A DNA stretch of 64,000 bases from JANNBN01 sp031430595. GTDB lineage: Bacteria; Actinomycetota; Acidimicrobiia; Acidimicrobiales; JANYDT01. The stretch spans positions 186,001 to 250,000 of the forward strand of contig JANPBU010000010.1 in the NCBI GenBank assembly GCA_031430595.1, read 5' to 3'. Positions 24,742-33,650 of the stretch are shown piece after piece. Every line of letters begins with the position of its first letter. Position 1 is the first letter of the stretch. The notes beneath the pieces are model-generated. The model had not been told where the DNA came from. It worked only from the letters and a program-made list of their open reading frames with translations, and made no database searches. A program made the translations under genes and the position numbers.

Positions 24742-27700
24742 GATGGACAGGTGACCTGAGCACCGGTCGTCACGATGCGGGTTTGACCGCTCCGAACCGT
24801 AGAGGTGTCGAAACTGAAGTGACGGCACACCGACCCCTGCTTTAACACCAGCGGTTCGGAAAAAACCGAAGAAACCGTCGCCCATATTTGACCGTTAGTG
24901 CGGCCTACCAGGGCCCAACCGTCACCATCGGGGTCGTAATCAGAAACCCCTAACTGTGCTTCAGCAGCATTTCGATTCCGTTCAACGAACACCCGGCTCG
25001 CAAGCTCACCTGCCGCAGCGTTTCCGTTTCGAGCCCGATACACCGGCTGGACGTTGTCGGCAATACCATCACCGTCGACATCACTCTCGGGTGAAGCGCT
25101 CCGACACAGCGCAGTATCTCTGGCCACTTCGCGAAGAAGACGGGTCTGCCCCTTCTTGACCGGGTCAAGGCTTTGCGGCGTTGACTGCAAACAGCCCTTT
25201 TGGGGGTGACGACTTGCCACCATTGGCACACCGCCCTCAACCCAAAAGCGAGCAAGGACACCGTTGTCACCATCACCATTTGTGCGACCCACCAGCACCC
25301 AACCGTCGCCATCAGGGTCATACTCACCCACCGACACTGAACGTTCAACAAAAATGCGATCCACGATTTCACCGCTTCCGGCGACACCGTTCCTTGCCCG
25401 AAACGTAGACGCAGGAACAACCGTCGTCGTCGGAGCGGGTGTTGTTGTTGTTGTCGTAGATGTTGTCGTCGTAGTTGTAGTCGTGGTGATCGTTACGATT
25501 GGATTGCTCACGGTGTACCAGAACGTTTCCAACGTTTGGTTGCCAGCAGTATCTGAAGCAGTCACAGTCCCGAAAAAGTCGCCGGCTGACTGAGTGACCA
25601 GATCAACAGTTGACGGGCAACTCGCCGCGCCGCCCGGGTCGTTACATGTTACCGAGGCAGACACCGAATCACCAACATTGATAATGGCTGGTGTTGCTAC
25701 CTGAACCGTAGGTGGGGTGGTATCGACCACGAGTGGTGTTCCAGACGTTGGGAAACCCGGGTTTTTCCCAATGGACAATCGTAGAATCGCATGGGTTGAT
25801 TGAATCAGATCTTCTTCAGGGGAGACCAAAACTATGGTTCCGTCGGCGAATATCCGGTCAACACCCGACCCCGAATTGATGACGGTCACGGGGCCACGCA
25901 CATAAATCAGATCATTCCCCGCACCGGCTTGAACTTCAACAGTCGATTCATCTGCACAGATAACATCGTCACCAGCGGTCCCCTCTAAAGAGGGCGTTGC
26001 GAGCGAGGCTGTCACCGTGCAAGCCGGTCGAGTTGTCTGGAACGTTCCCCCGGTCGAGGTGCAATCACCTGCTGATGAACAACTCGAATACGAGAACGAA
26101 ACGGTGCCTTCAGTGCGGAGCGGCGGATTGGCAACAATCAAAACACCGTCACCACTCACGGCAATCCAGGGAACGTTCGAACGGAAGTCGGCTATCCGGT
26201 AGGCGCCGGTTCCGTCGTTGGCCAAAACGTTGAGTTGTGTCGACTGCCCAGCAGGACCGGAAACGTAATCTGGCGCTGCGCATGGCGCAGGACTTGCTGT
26301 GACGTCGAAGGTCTGTGAAGAAGTTACCCCGACCCCGCCCCGGACCTGGAGCAGACGCCCAACCGCAGTTGCTGGCAACACGGCCGACAGGGTCGACTCT
26401 GGTGTCGCAGTGAGCGTGAGAAGCACTTCACCGGACCCAACATCCACCAACTTAAGTACTTGAGGCGAAGAGCCGACCCCACCAAAACGAATGGGGAACG
26501 CGAGCCCTGCGGATCGCTGGCATCGAGGTACATCAACCGTAACGGTGCCTATCCAACCTGAATTCACTTGGAACAGAGAAGTACTTACCGAGCCACCGAC
26601 AGAAAGTTGCTTGCGAACTACAGCAAGCTCGTTTGCCGGTTCAAATCGAGATTCAGAGTCGGATACCGCAACTTGCTGGACGGCATTGGCGATGGCGACG
26701 ACCGCTGCCGGATTTTTCGGAATACCAGTCGAGGTTCGAGGCCCGGTTGCTTGCTTCATAAATGGTGCAATCGCAACTGCATTTAATTCTTGCCCGACTG
26801 AATTGGGATGCGCATGCGATTGCGCCGCAAACGCCGAAAACTCGAAATCATTTTGAGCGAGCTCGATCGCGAGGCAGCTTTCAATTATTGCGCCTCCAGC
26901 GACTTGCGCTTGGCCCGGGTTCCCACTGGCCACCGCTACACCGACCCGAACGCAATTCTTCGCGAAGTTTGATTGGCTAAACGCAAAATTGTTGATTCCA
27001 GCGCCGCCCTTCCCGCACATTCCCGCCCTGGCAGAATCGTAAACCGGAAGTAAATCCACAAAATGGATTCCTTTCCGTTGGGCCAGCGCCCGCATCGCAT
27101 TGTTCACCTCAACCTGCTTCGTTCGAAAATAACTCGCACTTCCACCCCACAAATAGCCGGCCACCATGCACGCAGTCGAACTGGAAAAATCGGTGTCGGC
27201 TACCGCTCCAAACAACATGGGGTAGCCCATCAACACAACAGGCGTAGTACCTGACTCAGCCAAAATTTCGTCAATCGATCGCGACATTCGCTCAATCGTG
27301 ATCTGAAGCTTGCGGTCAACGAACGCGCCAAACGTCGTTATACCGGGAAACAAGCTGTTGTCGAGTTGGTCCGCAGGGGTCCATGAGTCATTCGGACCGC
27401 AAGGACCCGTTCCACCTTTCGGTTTACGGAGGCAATATTTCGTGAGGTAGTTACCGAACTCCATGTCGTTACCACCAACACCAACCGTGATGTAGTCAGG
27501 CTGCGCGACAAAAGAACCAATCGACTTGATTTCGTCGCGGAACCGAAGTACCTGACGCTTTTCGTTCGTCGTGTTTTCGTTCGGGCCTTTCGAATCAGAC
27601 TCAGAGGCGGGGAGCGCTGTTAGGTTATTCATCGCAAGAATTCCCTTTTGCTCGGCGGTCCGAAGATTGTCGGAGTTGAGAACAGTCGAGTTCATCGTGT

Positions 27701-28235
27701 AAGCGCGCGCACCCGAACACGAATAAAGTCGTACGTCGGAAAGTAAACCGTCGAACGGCGACCTCCCGGGTGCTGGGACGTTTAATTTGCGGGCATAGGC
27801 ATGGGGTGAGCGGTGACAGCTGTTTTGACTAGATTTTGAATCGTCGTCGTAATCACCAGCACCTTCACCCGACGAGTACGAATCACCAAACGCGATCGGC
27901 CGGCGCCACTGTCCCGTTCGATTAACCGATGGTTCTCCGGCATCAACCACCCCGTCCTCGTCGAGATCAACGGTGACCCGAACAACGAATGAACCTTGGC
28001 GTTGAGCGTTCGCTTTCAAGATTTTCCCGCCCGAAACAAAAATCACTCTCGGATCTGATGTGAACCGTTGCGAAAACGAACCAGAGAGAGGAACGTCACT
28101 ACGAACGGTCTGCACAATGACCCTAAGACGTTGCCTACTGACCGGTGCACTGACTCCATTCGCAAAAAATCTGACAGAACCAGTTACCCCGTAGGCAAGG
28201 TCACCCGAATCGAGGCGCACCAACTCAAGTTTCAA
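24738..28235 (-). CDS. Very large SGNH-hydrolase envelope protein with RTX-like, Ig-like and DPDGDGW repeat domains
   Basis: 1165 residues. Residues ~112-500 form an SGNH (GDSL) hydrolase: IAFGDSYSSGEGAG with Ser119, GVGGNDMEF with Asn256, and SHAHPNSVGQ with His476. Later come beta-domains, a haemolysin-type calcium motif (GTAGDDVICAD, AGAGNDLIYVRG), an Ig-like domain, a poly-Thr linker near residue 920, and two copies of a ~100-residue module with YDPDGDGW and VGRTNG ending GQTR. It lacks its own signal peptide, and its only start is a TTG without an RBS. The preceding RCC1 gene is in the same frame, separated by one TGA, so both are probably one interrupted gene. Likely role: surface esterase or lipase-like enzyme. 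Confidence 0.8.
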   Translation of the reverse strand: MKLELVRLDSGDLAYGVTGSVRFFANGVSAPVSRQRLRVIVQTVRSDVPLSGSFSQRFTSDPRVIFVSGGKILKANAQRQGSFVVRVTVDLDEDGVVDAGEPSVNRTGQWRRPIAFGDSYSSGEGAGDYDDDSKSSQNSCHRSPHAYARKLNVPAPGRSPFDGLLSDVRLYSCSGARAYTMNSTVLNSDNLRTAEQKGILAMNNLTALPASESDSKGPNENTTNEKRQVLRFRDEIKSIGSFVAQPDYITVGVGGNDMEFGNYLTKYCLRKPKGGTGPCGPNDSWTPADQLDNSLFPGITTFGAFVDRKLQITIERMSRSIDEILAESGTTPVVLMGYPMLFGAVADTDFSSSTACMVAGYLWGGSASYFRTKQVEVNNAMRALAQRKGIHFVDLLPVYDSARAGMCGKGGAGINNFAFSQSNFAKNCVRVGVAVASGNPGQAQVAGGAIIESCLAIELAQNDFEFSAFAAQSHAHPNSVGQELNAVAIAPFMKQATGPRTSTGIPKNPAAVVAIANAVQQVAVSDSESRFEPANELAVVRKQLSVGGSVSTSLFQVNSGWIGTVTVDVPRCQRSAGLAFPIRFGGVGSSPQVLKLVDVGSGEVLLTLTATPESTLSAVLPATAVGRLLQVRGGVGVTSSQTFDVTASPAPCAAPDYVSGPAGQSTQLNVLANDGTGAYRIADFRSNVPWIAVSGDGVLIVANPPLRTEGTVSFSYSSCSSAGDCTSTGGTFQTTRPACTVTASLATPSLEGTAGDDVICADESTVEVQAGAGNDLIYVRGPVTVINSGSGVDRIFADGTIVLVSPEEDLIQSTHAILRLSIGKNPGFPTSGTPLVVDTTPPTVQVATPAIINVGDSVSASVTCNDPGGAASCPSTVDLVTQSAGDFFGTVTASDTAGNQTLETFWYTVSNPIVTITTTTTTTTTSTTTTTTPAPTTTVVPASTFRARNGVAGSGEIVDRIFVERSVSVGEYDPDGDGWVLVGRTNGDGDNGVLARFWVEGGVPMVASRHPQKGCLQSTPQSLDPVKKGQTRLLREVARDTALCRSASPESDVDGDGIADNVQPVYRARNGNAAAGELASRVFVERNRNAAEAQLGVSDYDPDGDGWALVGRTNGQIWATVSSVFSEPLVLKQGSVCRHFSFDTSTVRSGQTRIVTTGAQVTCPS

Positions 28236-28247
28236 TTGGTTGACGTC

Positions 28248-29372
28248 TCATCCGTCACGAATGATCTGAACCCCGCACACCTGAACCTGCGGATCGGTTA
28301 TGTCAACGTTTTGCCAACAGGGTTCCTCATCGGGCGTCAACGACGTCTTCGAAAAAGCCAGTAGACGCGAGCTGTAGTCGAACCCGTCCCAAAGACCCGA
28401 ATGCTCAACAAAATCGAGGTCAGGAGGCAATATCAACCGAGATGTGCCACTCGAAAGGGGCGTCACTCCAATAAGTTTTCCTGTGCGTAAGTGACGATCC
28501 TGCGTTCGAATCGTGAAATACAAATCGTTTGTCCGACCGCCATCGGGGAGTGGAGCCGACGTACCAGCGCCATTCAATTGCATTTCGACTACACCTGAAA
28601 CACCCGACAATTTTGTGGCTTGCGGTGCAACATTTCGATCCGGGTAACTTGCCTGGGGCCAGACATAAACATCTCCTGAGACGTCAAGCGCAGCAAACAA
28701 GCCAACGCTGTAGCTAAGCGAAACGATCGTAAGCGGTAGGCCCTGAATAGCAAGCGGCTGGTAGGGGGCAGCAGGAATAAGGCGGAAGGAACCATCCATC
28801 TCGTAAACCGACCCGTCAGTCCTAATAATTGCTGAGTCGCTGTTGGTATTCGGCGCGACAGACTTCACGTCGTTCTGCACCAGATCGTAAGTGGCGCCAT
28901 TCAGCAAGTCGCGCTCGTACAACCCACCGCCGACGGATACAGCGAAAAATTCACTGCCCTCAACTGCAAGTTGTTTCACCGGAGGAAGCGGAATACGAAC
29001 TGGCTCCAACGACATCGGTGATGTCGTTTGAGAGTTTCCAAAGGGTTGGCCAAGTTTCCACACCTCACCAGTGTTTGTGAGGGCAAAAAGGTCGTTAAAA
29101 CCCGCTTCAATATCGATGATTCCAAGCACATTTTGACGAAGCAATTCAGGCAACGCATAACGTGTGCTCCCGTAAATTTTGCCTCCATCAGTTAAGAAGT
29201 ATGAGCTATTCAACTCTCGTTCAACGTCAATAATCTCAGCGGCCGGGAACCCTACGACTGGATTTTGGGACCGCCAACTTTCGGGATGATTCGCTGAATC
29301 TCCCCAATCAAACGCACCAGGATTTTGATTAAAAGCGTCCGCCCTTACTTCAGTCGACACAACACCAAGCAA
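28248..29372 (-). CDS. RCC1-repeat (beta-propeller) secreted protein, signal peptide out of frame with its ATG
   Basis: The protein contains repeated RCC1/BLIP-II-like blades: DLFALTNTGEVWKLG, FFAVSVGGGLYERD, AIIRTDGSVYEMDG and FAALDVSGDVYVWPQ. The annotated TTG at 29372 falls inside a signal peptide; upstream codons in the same frame encode RRRGFAAGLLALCLLGVVST before the likely cleavage after VRA. No ATG, GTG or TTG precedes this in frame. The apparent real start, ATG 29466 with RBS GAAGGGG, reads MIWRKLLSKS and His-Thr repeats and then hits TAG, because a CA dinucleotide tract puts it out of frame. It ends at a TGA directly followed in frame by the SGNH gene. Whether it is phase-OFF, mutated or a sequencing artefact cannot be decided here. 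Confidence 0.75.
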   Translation of the reverse strand: MLGVVSTEVRADAFNQNPGAFDWGDSANHPESWRSQNPVVGFPAAEIIDVERELNSSYFLTDGGKIYGSTRYALPELLRQNVLGIIDIEAGFNDLFALTNTGEVWKLGQPFGNSQTTSPMSLEPVRIPLPPVKQLAVEGSEFFAVSVGGGLYERDLLNGATYDLVQNDVKSVAPNTNSDSAIIRTDGSVYEMDGSFRLIPAAPYQPLAIQGLPLTIVSLSYSVGLFAALDVSGDVYVWPQASYPDRNVAPQATKLSGVSGVVEMQLNGAGTSAPLPDGGRTNDLYFTIRTQDRHLRTGKLIGVTPLSSGTSRLILPPDLDFVEHSGLWDGFDYSSRLLAFSKTSLTPDEEPCWQNVDITDPQVQVCGVQIIRDG

Positions 29373-29411
29373 ACACAGTGCGAGTAGACCTGCGGCAAAA
29401 CCCCTTCTACG

Positions 29412-29438
29412 GTGTGTGTGTGTGTGTCTGTGTGTGTG
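29412..29438. repeat. GT/CA dinucleotide tract in the 5' coding region of the RCC1 gene
   Basis: (GT)8 at 29412-29427, one C, then (TG)5 at 29429-29438 on the plus strand (CA on the coding strand). It lies between ATG 29466 and the signal-peptide codons beginning at 29411. Gain of one unit or loss of two joins the two frames; in the present length the frame closes at TAG. Confidence 0.85.
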
Positions 29439-29463
29439 ACTTCGAAAGCAGCTTCCGCCAGAT

Positions 29464-29480
29464 CATTTCAAGACCCCTTC
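29464..29480 (-). promoter_or_regulatory. Ribosome-binding site and ATG for the RCC1 gene
   Basis: On the minus strand GAAGGGG (29480-29474) lies 7 bases before ATG (29466-29464), 18 bases after the CPBP protease stop. This is the best Shine-Dalgarno/ATG pair in the locus and points to the true start, although its frame currently closes after 18 codons. Confidence 0.7.
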
Positions 29481-29498
29481 ATCAAATGTGACTACTCA

Positions 29499-30392
29499 TC
29501 AAGATACTTCAACATCTTCAATCACCGACGTATGGGCGGAGGGTGGGCGGTTAACGCCGCTGGCCTGGCGAGATGGTTCGTCCGTCTCGTCAAGATCGTC
29601 ATCGAACAGATCTTTTTTCTCCATCCTTGCGCTCACAACTGCGACTACTCCGCTGGAAACAATCAGCAGCAAAATTGGCACCATGACAAACCAACGATTT
29701 TCCGTACCGGTCGTTGCTCTGGGTAGATCGGTGAGGAAGTCGTACCCGAAATGCACGAGCACGCTCCACCAAATGGTGTTCGTTGAAATTGTCAGGTGAG
29801 CAAAGCCCAACCCGAAAACCGTAGCGAAAACAATGCCGACTGGGCTGAGGTGAACTAACCCAAAAAAAATCGAACTAGCAACAATAACCTTCAGCGAAGC
29901 CTTTGACTTACCTCCAAGACCGACACTCAGCCCGGTCATCACCAGGCCTCTGAAAACCAATTCTTCAACAACCCCAGTGGTTCCGTAATCGAAAGCTGAT
30001 GCGAAGATTGCCGCCGTTCGACCCCAGTCGATGTCGCCAAAGCTGATGAACGGAATGAGCGCAGTTGGAATTAGTGCATACGACCACCAATTTCGTGCTG
30101 GCCGAGGCCGTGAGCTCACACGTGCTGCACGTAACCACCCCATCTTCCACAGGACGACAACCACAACGATGGCCAAAATGGATTGTTGAATGCCCGCGAT
30201 GTAGGCCTCTGAATGTGGTCCTTTCGGGACAACATGCTTTAACGCAGCCCGTCCGCCTCCGGTCATCAGAAAACTGGCCAGTGTCACTACAAATCCGGTG
30301 ACGTCGGGACGTTTCAGAAACGCCCGACGCAGAAAATTGTTGGTGCTCTGCTGATCGATCATGGGCTTAGCGTTGCCTCGAACAAATGCCAT
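29499..30392 (-). CDS. CPBP-family (CAAX-like) intramembrane metalloprotease
   Basis: 297 residues with about eight hydrophobic segments. The conserved motifs are present: TGVVEELVFRGLV (Glu-Glu...Arg) and FFGLVHLSPVG (His), plus a C-terminal helix with LVHFGYDFL. Members are Abi/CAAX proteases acting on prenylated or membrane proteins, or in bacteriocin self-immunity. An alternative ATG is at 30362 (MIDQQST). It lies 32 bp upstream of the RCC1 ATG, so it is probably the first gene of the envelope operon. The C-terminus is acidic (DLFDDDLDETDEP). Confidence 0.88.
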   Translation of the reverse strand: MAFVRGNAKPMIDQQSTNNFLRRAFLKRPDVTGFVVTLASFLMTGGGRAALKHVVPKGPHSEAYIAGIQQSILAIVVVVVLWKMGWLRAARVSSRPRPARNWWSYALIPTALIPFISFGDIDWGRTAAIFASAFDYGTTGVVEELVFRGLVMTGLSVGLGGKSKASLKVIVASSIFFGLVHLSPVGIVFATVFGLGFAHLTISTNTIWWSVLVHFGYDFLTDLPRATTGTENRWFVMVPILLLIVSSGVVAVVSARMEKKDLFDDDLDETDEPSRQASGVNRPPSAHTSVIEDVEVS

Positions 30393-30762
30393 AGCTCAAC
30401 GACCATTGGGTTCGCCCCCGAGCCGGGGAAAACGAGCGATCAATGTCCCCGAGCAACTCATCGAAGCGGTCTTGAAGCACCAAATACTCGGCTTGAGTTG
30501 CAAAAAAGAACTGCACACCGAAGGTTGATCTTCCTCGCAAGCCCGCCAAACGTGGGCCGCAGATTGAACTGTCTGAAAAAGGACAGCGGCAATTCTGTCG
30601 GATGAGCCAATCAACGAAGGGCTTCAATTCGACTTCCAGAAATGAATTCCTAAATTGGATTTCACTTTGTTACAACCCCGATTGGCGCGCAGTTGACGCG
30701 GAACTGAAACATCTCTTCCCGCATGATCCTCTGAGTCAACCAAAACCTCAGGAGCTAATCGC
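30393..30762. other. Intergenic region between divergent CPBP protease and PEP-utiliser genes
   Basis: Three hundred and seventy bases without a convincing gene. A minus-strand frame of about 86 codons (to 30627) reads partly protein-like (STFGVQFFFATQAEYLVLQ) but has only a TTG start without an RBS and overlaps the CPBP start; it may be a gene remnant. The plus-strand end has CAGGAG 7 bases before ATG 30763. Both promoters must lie here. Confidence 0.5.
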
Positions 30763-32421
30763 ATGAATTTCGACCCGAGTTGGACCCAACCTCTTCCCGG
30801 ACCCTGGATGCAAGACCGGGCTCACAATCCCGAGTCATGCACGCTGCTCGCCCAGTCTCTTTACCCCACCGGTTTCAATCGCGGAAACGACGAGACGTGC
30901 GCAAAATACGGCACACTCATCGATCGCCTAGCGATGTCGACAGTAAATGGGTTTACCTACCATCAACCCCAGCCTTTTGATATGCCTGGGCCAGACGGAC
31001 CAAAAAGCCCCGAGGAATTGGGAGTTGAATTTGGTCGTCGAGTCGAGATCGCCGACCACGTCTTCTCTGCACGCATATGGAACGATGACCTCGCCCTGTG
31101 GGACACCGTCCTCAAGCCCGAGGCCATACGTAGACATATGGAGCTCGATGCGGTTGACTTGCGAACACTTGACCAGGCATCGCTACGCTCACATATTGAG
31201 CAATGCGCTGCGCACTTAGAAGAGATGGTGTACCAACATCATCGATTCAACCTTTCAGCGTTAGTACCCGTTGGTGACTATCTATTGCATGCAAGCAAAT
31301 GGACGGGCATCTCACCAGTGGAGCTGTTCAACACCCTGGGCGGAGCTTCACCGATTTCCAGCCAGATTCCGCCCGAGATGGGAGCGGCCGTCAAGGCAAT
31401 CAATGCCGACAGCACCGCAAAGGCGCTCGTTACCGGTGATGGAGATCCCGCTGTTCGCTTACAGGCGCTTTGCAGCCACAGTTGCCAGGTTGCAGACTAT
31501 GTTGCGGCTACCCGTTACCGACTAGTAGACGGATTCGATATAACCCGGAAAACCCTGGGCGAATGCCCAGAACTCATTCTCGGAAAGTTGGCTTGCGGTC
31601 TGAACGCAGATCCACAGGATGCAGTCGCCCGTGCTCACCAGTACTCGTGGGCGGTGCGATTGCAAGTACCGCATGAACATCAAGACACATTCGATTCGCT
31701 GCTCTTCGAAGCTCGAACGATGTACCGCCTGCGCGATGAACGAGGGATCTATAGCGACATTTCCGCCTTTGGTTTGATGCGCCAAACCATCCTCGAAGTT
31801 GGTCGACGACTTGTTCGAAGCGGCCGTCTTTCTTCCGCACAGGAGGTGCTCGATGCCAGCTACACAGAACTGCTCACCATGGTCGACGGAAGTGCCACAC
31901 CGACCTCGGCCGAACTGCAGGCCCGAGCAGTGCGACGTGTCGATTTGACGCTCGCTGGGTCACCACGGTTCCTTGGCCCTCCCATGCCCGACCCTCCGTC
32001 GGTTGAAGGTCTTCCGCCGCAAATGGCACGGCTCATGTCAGCCTTTGGTTTCATGATTGACGGAATCCTGGGTGAACTACCAATGCCCGCCGGTGACACG
32101 TCAACGGTGTTCGGTATCCCAGTTGGCACCACCACTTACGAGGGTCGTGCTCACGTAGTGCACGATTTCGAAGATCTTTTCAAGTTGGAAGCAGGCGACG
32201 TGTTAGTTACCCCAGCAACCGGCGAAGCATTCAACTCAATGATTCATCTGGTCGGTGCCATTGTCACCGACCACGGAAGCTTCGCCTGTCATGCTGCGAT
32301 TATGGCGAGAGAACTTGGGTTTCCGGCTGTAGTGGGAACCACCAACGGCTCGCGCCGGATACCTCACGGATCTCGTGTGCGAGTCGATGGGCGATCAGGA
32401 CAAGTGACCGTACTTGTCTGA
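30763..32421 (+). CDS. Orphan PEP-utilising-enzyme mobile (phosphohistidine) domain protein
   Basis: 552 residues. The C-terminal ~90 residues form the swivelling phosphohistidine domain of PPDK/PEP synthase-type enzymes: AGDVLVTPATGEAFN, then VTDHGSFACHAAIMARELG and FPAVVGTT with the phosphorylatable His. The N-terminal ~420 residues are helical and resemble the central substrate-binding region of rifampicin phosphotransferase-like proteins. The ATP-grasp domain that would phosphorylate the His is absent. It needs a partner kinase or has another role. CAGGAG precedes the ATG, and the 3' end overlaps the MFS gene by 8 bp. The substrate is unknown. Confidence 0.78.
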   Translation: MNFDPSWTQPLPGPWMQDRAHNPESCTLLAQSLYPTGFNRGNDETCAKYGTLIDRLAMSTVNGFTYHQPQPFDMPGPDGPKSPEELGVEFGRRVEIADHVFSARIWNDDLALWDTVLKPEAIRRHMELDAVDLRTLDQASLRSHIEQCAAHLEEMVYQHHRFNLSALVPVGDYLLHASKWTGISPVELFNTLGGASPISSQIPPEMGAAVKAINADSTAKALVTGDGDPAVRLQALCSHSCQVADYVAATRYRLVDGFDITRKTLGECPELILGKLACGLNADPQDAVARAHQYSWAVRLQVPHEHQDTFDSLLFEARTMYRLRDERGIYSDISAFGLMRQTILEVGRRLVRSGRLSSAQEVLDASYTELLTMVDGSATPTSAELQARAVRRVDLTLAGSPRFLGPPMPDPPSVEGLPPQMARLMSAFGFMIDGILGELPMPAGDTSTVFGIPVGTTTYEGRAHVVHDFEDLFKLEAGDVLVTPATGEAFNSMIHLVGAIVTDHGSFACHAAIMARELGFPAVVGTTNGSRRIPHGSRVRVDGRSGQVTVLV

Positions 32422-33628
32422 CGACCAACCACCGATTACGCGCGCCACGATCGTTGGGATCGCATTGGCCTCGGCGTTGGTTCCGCTGAATTCCACAATG
32501 GTCGCAGTCGCGTTACCAACGTTGGCCCGAGCGTTCGGGATCGGTCGAGGTAAAGCAGGGGTACTTATTACTGTGTACTTACTTGCGATGCTTATCGGTC
32601 AGCCGTTGGCTGGCCGACTAAGCGATGCAATCGGAAACAAGCGTCTCGTCATGGTTTCAGTCGTCGGCTTTGGTGTTTGCTCGTTCGGAGCGGCCCTTTC
32701 CACGAAGTTCGTGTGGTTAGTCGCTTCACGCGCTTCACAGGCCGTTTTTGCCTCAGCGCTAGCCCCTGCGGTGCAGTCAATGTTGCGGTCGCTCAGCGCC
32801 CCAAGCGATCGCTGTCAGGTGTTCGGAATTCTCGGGTCAGTGATCGGCGTGGGTGCAGCAGCTGGCCCGATCGTGGGTGGCGTGCTCGTCGGCTCCTTCG
32901 GCTGGAAGGCTATCTTTCTCGTAAATCTTCCTGTGGTCGCAATCATTTTGGTGGTGCTCGCGACGGTGAAGGTCGAGTCGATTCAACTCGTAAACACCGA
33001 CCCGAGGATGCACCTCGATAAACGAAAACCGCAGTTGCTTAACCCAACGTATGTCGCAGCATTCGCGACACAAGCACTCACGAACCTCGGCCAATACTCC
33101 CTGCTGTTGATTGCGCCAATCGTGTTCGATGAACGGGGCTGGAAATCGGGCGAGACCGGCCTCGCGCTTTCCGCATTAACTATTGGTCTTATCGTGATGA
33201 GCCCGATTGGGGGCCGCTACGGCGACGAATTCGGGCGACGTTGGGCGGTCACCCGGGGTTTGGGTGTAGCTGTGGTCGGAGGCCTGATTCTGCTTCCATT
33301 CGGCATTGGCGTGTCGCCGCCGATACTCATCTCAACGCTTGGGGCCTTCGGAATCGGTCTCGGGTTTGCGTCTCCAAGTATTTTGGCCGCTGGCCTCGAG
33401 GCAGTTTCAGACGAACGATCCGGCATCGCGGCCGGCTTACTTTCAGCCAGTCGATACGTGGGAAGTATTCTCGCAAGCTTGTTACTTTCAGCGTTTGTGG
33501 CCGACAACGGTTCCGGGGCGAGAATCATGTTTATCGCAACCGCAGCTGCGTCGATGTTGGCCATGACAGTTGGGTTTCGTCTGCCACAACACCCAGCCTC
33601 GAACACACCTTTGGCTCAAGTTACGTAG
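32414..33628 (+). CDS. MFS exporter
   Basis: A 404-residue 12-helix major facilitator. Early signature LNSTMVAVALPTLARAFG is typical of DHA2/EmrB-like drug exporters, and loop 2-3 has GRLSDAIGNKRL. The TTG start overlaps the previous gene by 8 bp, so it is translationally coupled to the phosphohistidine-domain protein; the pair may modify and export one compound. The substrate is unknown. Confidence 0.88.
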   Translation: MSDDQPPITRATIVGIALASALVPLNSTMVAVALPTLARAFGIGRGKAGVLITVYLLAMLIGQPLAGRLSDAIGNKRLVMVSVVGFGVCSFGAALSTKFVWLVASRASQAVFASALAPAVQSMLRSLSAPSDRCQVFGILGSVIGVGAAAGPIVGGVLVGSFGWKAIFLVNLPVVAIILVVLATVKVESIQLVNTDPRMHLDKRKPQLLNPTYVAAFATQALTNLGQYSLLLIAPIVFDERGWKSGETGLALSALTIGLIVMSPIGGRYGDEFGRRWAVTRGLGVAVVGGLILLPFGIGVSPPILISTLGAFGIGLGFASPSILAAGLEAVSDERSGIAAGLLSASRYVGSILASLLLSAFVADNGSGARIMFIATAAASMLAMTVGFRLPQHPASNTPLAQVT

Positions 33629-33650
33629 CCATACGCCGATATTTTAAGCG

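Noticed and set aside
24022..24759. 245-codon plus-strand frame opposite the lipoprotein
   Set aside because: Thr/Pro/Arg-rich shadow; the minus strand has a signal peptide, lipobox and operon overlap.
25436..25495. Triplet-rich tract in the SGNH gene as a CRISPR or satellite
   Set aside because: It is a poly-threonine coding linker; unit size of three keeps the frame and no spacers are present.
30367..30627. 86-codon minus-strand frame upstream of the CPBP protease
   Set aside because: Only a TTG start without RBS and overlap with the protease start; mentioned as possible remnant but not called.
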